Shown here: one piece after another, positions 1 to 5,961 of the stretch
Layout of the letters: each line of letters opens with the position of its first letter
How positions within the stretch are numbered: position 1 is the first letter of the stretch
DNA from: a virus
IMG/VR virus record: IMGVR_UViG_3300032242_002443
Location: 1 to 37,716 of that record
Direction: 5' to 3' (one strand)
Length of the DNA: 37,716 nt
Position numbers and translations under genes: made by a program
The notes under the pieces: model-generated
Seen by the model: only the letters and a program-made list of their open reading frames with translations
Databases searched by the model: none
What the model was told of the DNA's origin: nothing

Positions 1-280
1 CGGGCGCAGGGCAGACAGATCGGCAGCGGGCGCAGGACCGCCCGCCAGCTGATCGGCAGCGCGGGCGCGGGGCAGACAGATCGGCAGCGGGCGCAGGATC
101 GCCCGCCAGCAGGGCAGCGCGGGCGCAGGGCAGGCAGATCGGCAGCGGGCGCAGGATCGCCCGCCAGCAGGGCAGCGCGGGCGCAGGGCAGACAGATCGG
201 CAGCGGGCGCAGGACCGCCCGCCAGCTGATCGGCAGCGCGGGCGCGGGGCAGACAGATCGGCAGCGGGCGCAGGATCGCC
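1..280. repeat. 58/61-bp tandem repeat array with internal hairpins
   Basis: Five head-to-tail units start at 1, 62, 120, 178 and 239, with lengths 61, 58, 58, 61 and 42 (truncated). Units 1 and 4 are identical, and units 2 and 5 share a variant base, so a 177-bp higher-order period is visible. Each unit carries GCGGGCG, then CAGGAT or CAGGAC, then CGCCCGC, a 7-bp inverted repeat with a 6-nt loop. Each unit also has two GATC-type words. The array begins at the window edge and probably continues to the left. No open frame with a start is supported. It lies just beyond the terminator of the minus-strand operon. Iterons, a packaging or recombination site, or expanded non-coding filler are all possible. 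Confidence 0.9.
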
Positions 281-288
281 AAAACGAA

Positions 289-320
289 AAACACCCGCGC
301 CTGTGAGGGCGCGGGTGTTT
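289..320 (-). terminator. Rho-independent terminator of the minus-strand operon
   Basis: A perfect 13-bp stem (AAACACCCGCGCC pairing with GGCGCGGGTGTTT) has a 6-nt loop at 302-307. Read on the minus strand, the stem is followed by TTCGTTTT, as expected for an intrinsic terminator. It lies directly after the last minus-strand open frame (stop at 327-329), so it closes the operon starting at 3038. On the plus strand the tail is not T-rich, so termination should be mainly of minus-strand transcripts. Confidence 0.85.
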
Positions 321-326
321 GGGTGT

Positions 327-488
327 TTAGCCGATCCTGTGCTTGATAAATGCGAGCGACAGGATCAGCGACAGGATCAGAAAACTACACAGCAGCAGCC
401 AACCAAAACAGGCCAGCAGCAGGGCCAGAAAACTAGGCTGGTTGCCCTCAGTCCTGATCCCTGTGCTGATACCAGTGCAGGGCAGCAC
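327..488 (-). CDS. Possible overlapping small membrane protein (53 aa)
   Basis: This open frame starts with GTG at 488 and ends just before the terminator. Its C-terminal half is very hydrophobic (FLALLLACFGWLLLC, then further Leu/Ile/Ser residues) and ends in a basic tail, as for a single- or hairpin-spanning membrane peptide. It overlaps the 35-aa gene at 448-555 out of frame. No good ribosome-binding site precedes the GTG, so translation may depend on coupling to the upstream gene or may not occur. Overlapping small membrane genes suggest a lysis or spanin-like arrangement, but no lipobox is visible. This is a tentative call. Confidence 0.3.
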   Translation of the reverse strand: MLPCTGISTGIRTEGNQPSFLALLLACFGWLLLCSFLILSLILSLAFIKHRIG

Positions 489-555
489 CTAGCAGGGCGC
501 AATAAACCAGCATGGGGCCGAAAATGATCACAGCAGCCAGAACATTGTCAGACAT
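448..555 (-). CDS. Small single-pass membrane protein (35 aa)
   Basis: The reading frame starts with ATG at 555, two nucleotides after the peptidase stop codon, and gives a 35-aa product. A Shine-Dalgarno-like AAGGGG sits inside the end of the peptidase gene at suitable spacing, indicating translational coupling. Residues 5-28 form one hydrophobic segment (VLAAVIIFGPMLVYCALLG and onward), followed by a short polar tail rich in His, Gln and Asp. The function is unknown. Position and size would fit a small accessory membrane protein or holin-like peptide, but nothing in the sequence proves this. Confidence 0.55.
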   Translation of the reverse strand: MSDNVLAAVIIFGPMLVYCALLGAALHWYQHRDQD

Positions 556-557
556 GA

Positions 558-1595
558 TTATGCCCCTTTCATCAAATAGCGCGGGCGATTTTCAACAGTG
601 TTTTGCAGATCGGTCAGATCAAAACCTTGATCAAGCAAAAATTGCGCGACCAGATCGGGGTGCATTTGCACAAATGCCTCAAGATCATCCTGATCAAAAT
701 CATCGTACCAGCTGCCGCGCCATGCGGGCGCAGCTGCCGCGCTGTAATACCCGCCAGAAAAATACCAGTCAGGATCAGGATCGCCCGCCTGCCTGTGCTT
801 GACTAGTTTTGTTTCATCAAAGCGCAGCAGGCTGTCACGCAGGGCGAGGGCATGGCTGATCGATTGCGTCTCGCCTGCTGTGTGTGCCCCTTCATACCCG
901 ACAGAAATATTCGTACACTCACCAACAAGATCGGTCAGATTTGCTGTATCTGTGAAGGTGCCGCCTGTGTCTGTCTGATACCCTGCGGGCAGCAGCGCAG
1001 CCAGACTGTCAGCAAACAGATCAGAACAGCACCGCTGCCCGCCCTGATGCGTGATAACGCTGGTCTTGCCCTTACGATCAAATGCAATGGCGTAATCAAT
1101 ACCCGCCAACTGATCGCCCGCATGTTTCGCAAAATCGCTGCTGCCTTGCCCGCCGATTTCCTCATCAGCAAAGAAACAATAAAGACCAGCAACACCCGCT
1201 GCGATCATTTCAGACATAAGCCAAACACCTGTGGTGCAATCAGCACCTAGGCAGCTGCTGGTTTCTGTTTTCGACACTTTCAACAGATCACCCGATATTG
1301 AAATTTTCTGATGCCCTGCTGTGCTGTGTACTGTGTCGGTATGGCTTGACCACAGCACCCGCGATCCTGTGCCGATCCGCACAAAATAGTTGCCCGCCTG
1401 ATCTTGCCACCCGCCAAAATCAGACAAGAAATCATCAATAAACCATTGAACGTATTGTGACCCTGCGGGCCGCTTCCATTGCAGCATGGTTGCCAGACGC
1501 AGCGCGGGCGATTTTGGGGCGAACAGACGGGACTGGTTGGTCTGTTTGCTGTTTTTTGCGGGTGTTGTTTTGTGGTGTTTCTTAAAAAAATTCAT
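558..1595 (-). CDS. Zinc-dependent peptidase of the M20/M28/M42 type
   Basis: The 345-aa product carries a full set of co-catalytic zinc peptidase residues: H85-x-D87 in SSHTDTVH, bridging D119 in LGADCTTG, catalytic/ligand E145-E146 in ADEEIGG, D173 in AFDRKG, and H238 near the end of the catalytic domain. Family knowledge predicts release of an N-terminal residue from a short peptide, or a related amide hydrolysis, in the cytoplasm. Residues 1-30 are basic and not part of the domain. An AGGA 9 nt upstream supports the start at 1595. It follows the 470-aa gene by 30 bp in one operon. Ala-Gly and Thr-Gly pairs are written GCG GGC, GCA GGG or ACA GGx, so CCGG never occurs. The substrate is unknown. 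Confidence 0.8.
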   Translation of the reverse strand: MNFFKKHHKTTPAKNSKQTNQSRLFAPKSPALRLATMLQWKRPAGSQYVQWFIDDFLSDFGGWQDQAGNYFVRIGTGSRVLWSSHTDTVHSTAGHQKISISGDLLKVSKTETSSCLGADCTTGVWLMSEMIAAGVAGLYCFFADEEIGGQGSSDFAKHAGDQLAGIDYAIAFDRKGKTSVITHQGGQRCCSDLFADSLAALLPAGYQTDTGGTFTDTANLTDLVGECTNISVGYEGAHTAGETQSISHALALRDSLLRFDETKLVKHRQAGDPDPDWYFSGGYYSAAAAPAWRGSWYDDFDQDDLEAFVQMHPDLVAQFLLDQGFDLTDLQNTVENRPRYLMKGA

Positions 1596-1625
1596 AACCG
1601 TTTTTCCTGTGTTGTGTTGTGGGTG

Positions 1626-3038
1626 TTATGCGGCAGCGCGGGCGAACAGGCCAAAATCGCGCTGATCCTGATGGATGTTGAAATAGCGCGGCTGCACACC
1701 GTCAGGCTCGAAATCAGACGGCATATCTGTCGGGAAAATATGCAGGGCGCGTGGCTCGTCAGACCAGCTGTCCTGTGCTTTCAGCATGTTTGCAAATCGC
1801 TCGCCTGTGATCCTGCAAACAAATGTTTCATCATCAATAACAGCAGCAGACCAGTTTTCAGATTGTACGAACAGGCTGTGAAAACCGCGCAGGGTCTGCA
1901 CCTCGACAGTATTTTCGAACGTGTACTCGTCATTAAAATCACAATGATTTGCATGGTCATCTGTATACCATTGACTATAGAGCGATCCCTCAATTTCCAC
2001 AGCGTAGTCGCTTGATACGGTTTCACTATCGCCTGCGCAGGTGAAGGCATGGTTTCTTACACAGCGGCAGCACCATACAGCTGTATAATTTCGATCTGTG
2101 TATACGGTTTCCAGATCATGCTCGTTTGCTGCATCCTCGCAACGGTCGCAGCAATAACGGTCGTAATTTTCCAGACCGTTTGTCTGGTCTGCTGTGATTT
2201 CACCATGCCTGTCGATCAGCAGAAAATTATCATCAAAGCGCGATAAGGTCTGCCAATAATCCATATAAGGCAGGACCAGTTGCCCTGTGTTTTGGCACTC
2301 TATCTTGCGCACCTTTGCGCCCCAAAAATCGCTTGTGTCTGTATAACCAGCAGACCGCAGGGCGTTAACTAAACGGCTTGCATCTCCATATACCCGCCCC
2401 ATGCGCAGCCTAGCAGGCCAGATCAGGGCGCGGGCTGATACCCTGTCAAATTCATCAGTCAGATAGGCTGCTGCCAGATCGCTGTCACCATACACAGCGG
2501 CAGGGTGAATATGGCTTTCATAATAATCTGCCGATTTTGACATGCAGGTGCGCGGGCCGCTGGTAAATACCCGCACAATTTCATCTGTGCTGGTTGCGAT
2601 TTTCAGCACCGCTGGACTGTAGGTGTTGCTGTGGCGCAGGACTATCTGCTGCACCCTATCCTGCGACATATCGGGGAAATATTTCACTAAATAAGCACCC
2701 ACCTTGATCGGGGTCTGTATGTCTGCCGCGCCTTTATCTGAATTTTGGGTGTATGCGATCAATTCGGGATTTTCTGCGAGATGGACAAAATGGTCTGCAA
2801 TAACCAGATCAATAGACAGCCAGCAGGGCGCGACATAGTGATCTGTTGCGTATCGCGCTGTCTCGCGCTGCCGCCAGTCTTCGCTGCCGATATGCCTGCG
2901 CACCTGATGTTTTTGCCCTGTTTCTGCTGTCAGGGTCGCTGCGTGTATTGCAGCCAGATCGCCCGATTTGATCAGCAGCAGATCACCTGTTTCTGTCAAA
3001 ATGTCTGCACCTGTTACTGTGTTAATTACGAAAAACAT
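1626..3038 (-). CDS. Cysteine-cluster protein of unknown function (470 aa)
   Basis: This is the first gene of the minus-strand operon. AAGGA 9 nt before the ATG at 3038 supports the start. I do not recognise a named domain. The middle (about 155-250) has a SGPRTCMS segment followed by HIHPAAVYG, ARALIWPAR and GRVYGDASRLVNALRSAGY. From memory, similar strings occur in uncharacterised phage proteins, but no family can be named. Residues 296-334 hold seven cysteines (C296, C297, C300, C323, C324, C326, C334), probably a zinc-ribbon-like knuckle. There are no signal peptide or membrane segments. Pairing with the peptidase suggests a shared job in peptide or protein modification, which is inference only. 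Confidence 0.6.
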   Translation of the reverse strand: MFFVINTVTGADILTETGDLLLIKSGDLAAIHAATLTAETGQKHQVRRHIGSEDWRQRETARYATDHYVAPCWLSIDLVIADHFVHLAENPELIAYTQNSDKGAADIQTPIKVGAYLVKYFPDMSQDRVQQIVLRHSNTYSPAVLKIATSTDEIVRVFTSGPRTCMSKSADYYESHIHPAAVYGDSDLAAAYLTDEFDRVSARALIWPARLRMGRVYGDASRLVNALRSAGYTDTSDFWGAKVRKIECQNTGQLVLPYMDYWQTLSRFDDNFLLIDRHGEITADQTNGLENYDRYCCDRCEDAANEHDLETVYTDRNYTAVWCCRCVRNHAFTCAGDSETVSSDYAVEIEGSLYSQWYTDDHANHCDFNDEYTFENTVEVQTLRGFHSLFVQSENWSAAVIDDETFVCRITGERFANMLKAQDSWSDEPRALHIFPTDMPSDFEPDGVQPRYFNIHQDQRDFGLFARAAA

Positions 3039-3092
3039 GTCCTGATTTCCTTATGTTTCTGCATGGTTGCGGGCGCGATTTTGCGCCACAAG

Positions 3093-3121
3093 TTGACAGT
3101 ATGTCTTAAAAACTGATTTTG
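3093..3121 (+). promoter_or_regulatory. Possible promoter in the divergent 3039-3161 gap
   Basis: A perfect TTGACA lies at 3093-3098. About 17 nt downstream, the ATTTTG hexamer is a poor match to a -10 box. The gap separates the minus-strand operon from the plus-strand DUF1376-like gene and must contain promoters for both. No convincing minus-strand promoter was found. Confidence 0.3.
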
Positions 3122-3161
3122 CAAGTTGCGTCATACGCTGCCGATTTTGCATTTTTGCCCT

Positions 3162-3635
3162 ATGACCAGACGCAAAATCCCCGCTTTTCCGTTGCATTTA
3201 TTGGCTGATCACCCTGCCGCGCTCGCCCTGCCTGCCGCTGGTTTCGGCATGTTATGCCGCCTGATCATCCATTTCTGGTTAACAGACTGTAAACCGATAC
3301 CCAAAAATAACGATGAATTGTCAGCAATCATGCGGGCGCACCGTCCTACTATGTCAGGGCATAAAGCGCAGATTTTGCAGATTTTTGGCGATCTGCGCCC
3401 GCAGATCGAACAGCACCTAAAAAATTATAAAACTAAGCAAAGCACCCTGTTAATTGTAGGGCAGCGCGGCAATGCGACACAGCAGGCACAGCGGGCAGCG
3501 CAGCGGGTGACTGATCTGCCTGCCGCTGCCGATCCTGCCGCCCTGCACCCGCTGCGCCCTGTCAGACAGCGCAACAGATCGCCTGCGGGTACAATGCCGC
3601 GCAGCGACAGCGGCAGCAGCAGCTGGTCAGACTGA
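3162..3635 (+). CDS. DUF1376-like small phage protein
   Basis: The 157-aa product begins MTRRKIPAFPLHLLADHPA and continues with a pattern typical of DUF1376 proteins: Pro-x-Phe-Pro-Leu, a Leu/Ala helix, a short His-Phe-Trp segment and a Asn-Asp-Glu-Leu turn. Such proteins usually sit in phage replication or regulation regions, and their function is unclear. The C-terminal third is Ala/Pro/Arg/Ser-rich and looks like expanded low-complexity sequence, matching the DNA that follows. The frame is also open to a TTG at 3126, but the ATG at 3162 fits the family start better. Neither has a good ribosome-binding site. It is transcribed divergently from the peptidase operon and probably ends at the hairpin at 4117. 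Confidence 0.5.
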   Translation: MTRRKIPAFPLHLLADHPAALALPAAGFGMLCRLIIHFWLTDCKPIPKNNDELSAIMRAHRPTMSGHKAQILQIFGDLRPQIEQHLKNYKTKQSTLLIVGQRGNATQQAQRAAQRVTDLPAAADPAALHPLRPVRQRNRSPAGTMPRSDSGSSSWSD

Positions 3636-4110
3636 TCTGCCTGCGCCCGCTGCCTGCGCGGGTCGCTGCTTGTGTCTAAAAAATTTTTCACAAAAATTTT
3701 TTAGACCGTTGCACCTGATCGCCTGATCGCCTGATCGCCTGATCGCCCGCCCGCAGGATCGCTGCCGCCCGCTGCCGATCCTGCCGCTGCCGATCCTGCC
3801 GCAGCTGCCGATCCTGCCGCAGCTGCCGATCCTGCCGATCCTGCCGCAGCTGCCGATCAGGGCGCAGCTGCCGCTGCCTGCCGCCAGCTGCCGCTGCCGC
3901 CCGCTGCCGATCTGCGCCCTGATCGCCCGCAGCTGCCGCCCGCTGCGCCCGATCCTGCCGCAGCTGCCGCTGCCGATCTGCCGCCCGCTGCCGCTGATTT
4001 TTATTTTCCGATCCTGCCCGCTGCGCCCGCTGTCGCTGCCGATTTTCGCCCGCCCTGCGCCCGATCCTGCCGCTGCGCCCGCCCTGCCTGCCCGCGCCCG
4101 CTGCCGCGCC
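3636..4110 (+). repeat. Non-coding low-complexity tract of CTGCC/GATCC/GCCCGC words
   Basis: No gene is supported here. The tract is assembled from a few words in changing order (CTGCCGATC, CTGCCGCAG, GCCCGC, GATCGCC). Early on, GATCGCCT is repeated four times near 3718-3745. The plus strand is C-rich. The same words, read on the minus strand, make up the array at 1-280, so both arms carry them in the sense direction of the adjacent transcription unit. A stop-free frame from 3735 reads Ala-Asp-Pro repeats, but it lacks a start codon and resembles the tail of the preceding gene. Confidence 0.75.
3674..3706. repeat. AT-rich perfect 15-bp hairpin
   Basis: The 15-nt arm GTCTAAAAAATTTTT at 3674-3688 is followed by the loop CAC and its exact reverse complement at 3692-3706. 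The arm is 13/15 A/T and is set inside DNA that is mostly G/C, so it stands out sharply. A DNA-unwinding or cruciform element, an origin component or a processing site are possible. The stem is too AT-rich for a typical terminator. Confidence 0.7.
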
Positions 4111-4116
4111 TAACCC

Positions 4117-4147
4117 ATTGAAAAATCAAGAGATTTTTCAATTTTTT
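4117..4147 (+). terminator. Probable Rho-independent terminator
   Basis: The stem ATTGAAAAATC pairs with GATTTTTCAAT around a 4-nt loop (4128-4131) and is followed by TTTTT. The stem is AT-rich, so it may be weak. It lies where transcription from the DUF1376-like gene and its low-complexity tail would need to stop before the next operon. Confidence 0.55.
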
Positions 4148-4222
4148 CAAAAATTTTTGGGACTTGGAAAAAAAATCCTCTGCGCCTCACTTCGCCCGCC
4201 CCCCAAAAAATGATTTTAACTT

Positions 4223-4279
4223 AGGACAGCTTGTCCTTTTTGGTTGCTTCAACCGTTAAAACGTGGGACAACCTGTCCC
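4223..4279 (+). promoter_or_regulatory. Operator-like cluster of three N3-spaced dyads
   Basis: Three inverted repeats, each with a 3-nt centre, precede the dioxygenase gene: AGGACA-GCT-TGTCCT at 4223-4237, GGTTG-CTT-CAACC at 4242-4254, and GGGACA-ACC-TGTCCC at 4265-4279. The outer two share the core GGACA-N3-TGTCC and are centred 42 bp apart, about four helical turns, so a dimeric repressor could bind both on one DNA face. A weak promoter (TTGTCC at 4232, GTTAAA near 4256) would lie between them. The first dyad is followed by TTTTT and could also act as a short terminator. Confidence 0.55.
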
Positions 4280-4298
4280 GTAACACTGGAGTGACCCC

Positions 4299-4874
4299 AT
4301 GAAACACACCGCCAATTTGTTAACAGGACTGGCCGTCCAGCCTATAATCGACAAACTGGAAGCTCTTCCCGAACTGTGGAACGACATTACAATCAGGCAG
4401 GATTATCCCGGCTCCGCCCACAAGGACACCGAGTGCATCTTCATTCGCGGGCCAGAAGCGTTCACCCCCGAAAAGTATTTCAACGACCTTGGGAGTTATA
4501 ACTATCCTGCCAGCATGAAGTTACGGGACGAGCTTGCGCCGCTCATCAACGCCGTAAGCGCCGTGGTCGACATGCAAGAACTTGGTCGCATCCTGATTGT
4601 TAAATTGAAGCCCGGCGGGCATGTGAAGGCGCATAGCGATGAGGGAAAATATGCGGATCACTACAGCCGGTTTCACATTGTGCTGACAACAAACCCCGAC
4701 TGCACAAACACCACAGGCGGTGAAAGCACGCATTGGCCTGCGGCGACTGCATGGTGGTTTGACCACAAACAAATGCACACTGCGGACAATGGCGGTGCCA
4801 CGGATCGTATCCATATCATTGTGGATGCTGTATCGACGCTGTTCCCCGTGGGCGGTGCTTTACCTGTTAACTAG
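4299..4874 (+). CDS. 2-oxoglutarate/Fe(II) dioxygenase, Asp/Asn-hydroxylase-like
   Basis: The 191-aa protein has the double-stranded beta-helix signature of aspartyl/asparaginyl beta-hydroxylase-like enzymes. H112-x-D114 (HSD) and H160 are the likely iron ligands, and R170 in DRIHIIVD is the likely 2-oxoglutarate-binding residue. The family couples oxidative decarboxylation of 2-oxoglutarate to hydroxylation. Many phages carry one, usually with unknown substrate (protein or nucleic acid). GGAG 8 nt before the ATG supports the start. It is the first gene after the operator-like dyads, so it is probably regulated by them. It marks the return to normal composition, with the first CCGG at 4408. 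Confidence 0.8.
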   Translation: MKHTANLLTGLAVQPIIDKLEALPELWNDITIRQDYPGSAHKDTECIFIRGPEAFTPEKYFNDLGSYNYPASMKLRDELAPLINAVSAVVDMQELGRILIVKLKPGGHVKAHSDEGKYADHYSRFHIVLTTNPDCTNTTGGESTHWPAATAWWFDHKQMHTADNGGATDRIHIIVDAVSTLFPVGGALPVN

Positions 4875-4908
4875 CATCTGATACGATGGTATGAAATTAG
4901 GAGGAACT

Positions 4909-5244
4909 ATGGCTAAAGATTTTGAAACCTACATCGAGCAGCTTGCAAAAGATTTGCACGATGCCGCCGCCATGAAGGCTTGGGACATCCCGATCCAGCA
5001 CCGCACAAAAGATTCTATCTCGGCTTACCGCGCCGCCGTTGGTGTGGTTGGTGCAGTGATGTTGAAGACTTTGGAAAAGCATCGCAACCCAAAAGCGGCA
5101 CCGGAACCTGTTGCGCCCGAACCCGTTGTGGAGGAAACTGCCGTTGTGGACGCGCCTCTTGCCGCACCGCAAAGTCTATTCTCTGACGAACCGTCGCCGG
5201 AACCCCGTCGTCGCCGTCGCAACTCAGGAGAGAACGATGCTTAA
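4909..5244 (+). CDS. Hypothetical protein (111 aa)
   Basis: AGGAGG 5 nt upstream fixes the start at 4909 rather than an in-frame ATG at 4891. Residues 1-60 are predicted helical with a hydrophobic stretch (YRAAVGVVGAVMLKTL). Residues 63-111 are a Pro/Glu/Val-rich linker ending in an Arg run (EPRRRRRN). I do not recognise a family. It overlaps the next gene by 8 nt, indicating coupled translation in the packaging-gene operon. Confidence 0.7.
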   Translation: MAKDFETYIEQLAKDLHDAAAMKAWDIPIQHRTKDSISAYRAAVGVVGAVMLKTLEKHRNPKAAPEPVAPEPVVEETAVVDAPLAAPQSLFSDEPSPEPRRRRRNSGENDA

Positions 5245-5365
5245 GAAGAAAGCCGTTACCGATAAAATGAAAGCTGCCTCCAAGGAAACCAAGCCCTCGA
5301 AGATGGCTGGTCTCAAAGCCTTGCAGGAAGCAAAGGCCATGAAAGACGCGAAGAAAAAGGGTTAA
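5237..5365 (+). CDS. Small lysine-rich protein (42 aa)
   Basis: The ATG at 5237 has CAGGAGAG at good spacing and overlaps the end of the previous gene. The product is about one-third Lys with many Ala and Met residues (KKKAVTDKMKAASKETK at the start, ending AKKKG), so it is probably an extended nucleic-acid-binding or head-packed peptide. Similar short basic proteins are common near phage terminase genes, with no assigned role. Confidence 0.6.
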   Translation: MLKKKAVTDKMKAASKETKPSKMAGLKALQEAKAMKDAKKKG

Positions 5366-5369
5366 GCAA

Positions 5370-5516
5370 ATGGCCAAAGCACCCAAGACACCAATGGCGG
5401 CAGCACCGAACACAATGAAGTCTGTTGTTCCTTCAACACCAATGGCGAAACCGAATTACAACCGGCTTTCAAACTTGGGTGCTTTTGCCCATCCTTCAAA
5501 GAAGAAAAAGAAATAG
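5370..5516 (+). CDS. Small basic protein (48 aa)
   Basis: It starts 4 nt after the previous stop, with AAGG a little upstream. The product begins MAKAPKTPMAAAPNTMK, repeats a TPMA motif (TPMAAAP, TPMAKPN) and ends in a HPSKKKKK tail. It is likely disordered and positively charged. The function is unknown. The tight spacing on both sides supports it as a real member of the operon. Confidence 0.55.
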   Translation: MAKAPKTPMAAAPNTMKSVVPSTPMAKPNYNRLSNLGAFAHPSKKKKK

Positions 5517-5519
5517 AAT

Positions 5520-5723
5520 ATGCCTAGAGTGTATTTGAAAAAACCGGATGCAAAAAAAGAAAAGGTGACAGTCCCGGTGTCACCTGAGTTTTTGGAACGC
5601 TTGAAGCGTTACGCATATACCATCAAGGTTTCCTACACTCAGGCGGCACGGGATTTGATTGCTAAGGGTTTGGATCAGGAGGCTGCAAATGACAAACATT
5701 CAAGAACTAATTCTCCGGTGTGA
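5520..5723 (+). CDS. Ribbon-helix-helix-like small DNA-binding protein (67 aa)
   Basis: The product has a short basic lead, a VTVPVSPEFLERLKRYA strand-helix segment and a second helix (YTQAARDLIAKGLDQ), the usual order of a ribbon-helix-helix (CopG/Arc-like) domain. Such proteins bind DNA as dimers. It could be a regulator, or it could help the terminase recognise DNA, since no separate small terminase is recognisable. It overlaps the next gene by 35 nt, and the last residues after the helix are probably unstructured. Confidence 0.6.
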   Translation: MPRVYLKKPDAKKEKVTVPVSPEFLERLKRYAYTIKVSYTQAARDLIAKGLDQEAANDKHSRTNSPV

Positions 5724-5961
5724 AGCTGTAATCGGTGAGTGGGCTGAACGGGCCATTACGATTGAGACAGTGCAGGACTTTGCGGCGGTGTTTGATCTGG
5801 CACTTAATTTGCAGCTGGTTCCAGTGAACGAAATGGACGTTCCGCAACAGGCTCCTGCGAAGGAAGCTCCGGTGACTTACGTCGATCTTGATCTGACGGA
5901 AGGCGACCAGCAGATGCTCGGCAGCTGGCGTGAACGCAACGGACTGAATAATGGCCGATGA
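5689..5961 (+). CDS. Hypothetical acidic protein (90 aa)
   Basis: AGGAGG seven nucleotides before the ATG at 5689 favours this start over 5659. The product is acidic and mostly helical in its first half (IQELILRCEAVIGEWAERA), with a Pro/Ala linker and a conserved-looking C-terminal DLDLTEGDQQMLGSWRERNG. It overlaps the J-domain gene by 11 nt. I do not recognise a family. The location directly before the J-domain and terminase genes makes a packaging-accessory role possible. Confidence 0.6.
   Translation: MTNIQELILRCEAVIGEWAERAITIETVQDFAAVFDLALNLQLVPVNEMDVPQQAPAKEAPVTYVDLDLTEGDQQMLGSWRERNGLNNGR

Noticed and set aside
1-280. CRISPR array
   Set aside because: Units are nearly continuous with no unique spacers, and no cas genes are seen.
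3735-4121. Open frame with Ala-Asp-Pro repeats in the low-complexity tract
   Set aside because: No start codon or ribosome-binding site; several frames are open because the words lack stop codons.
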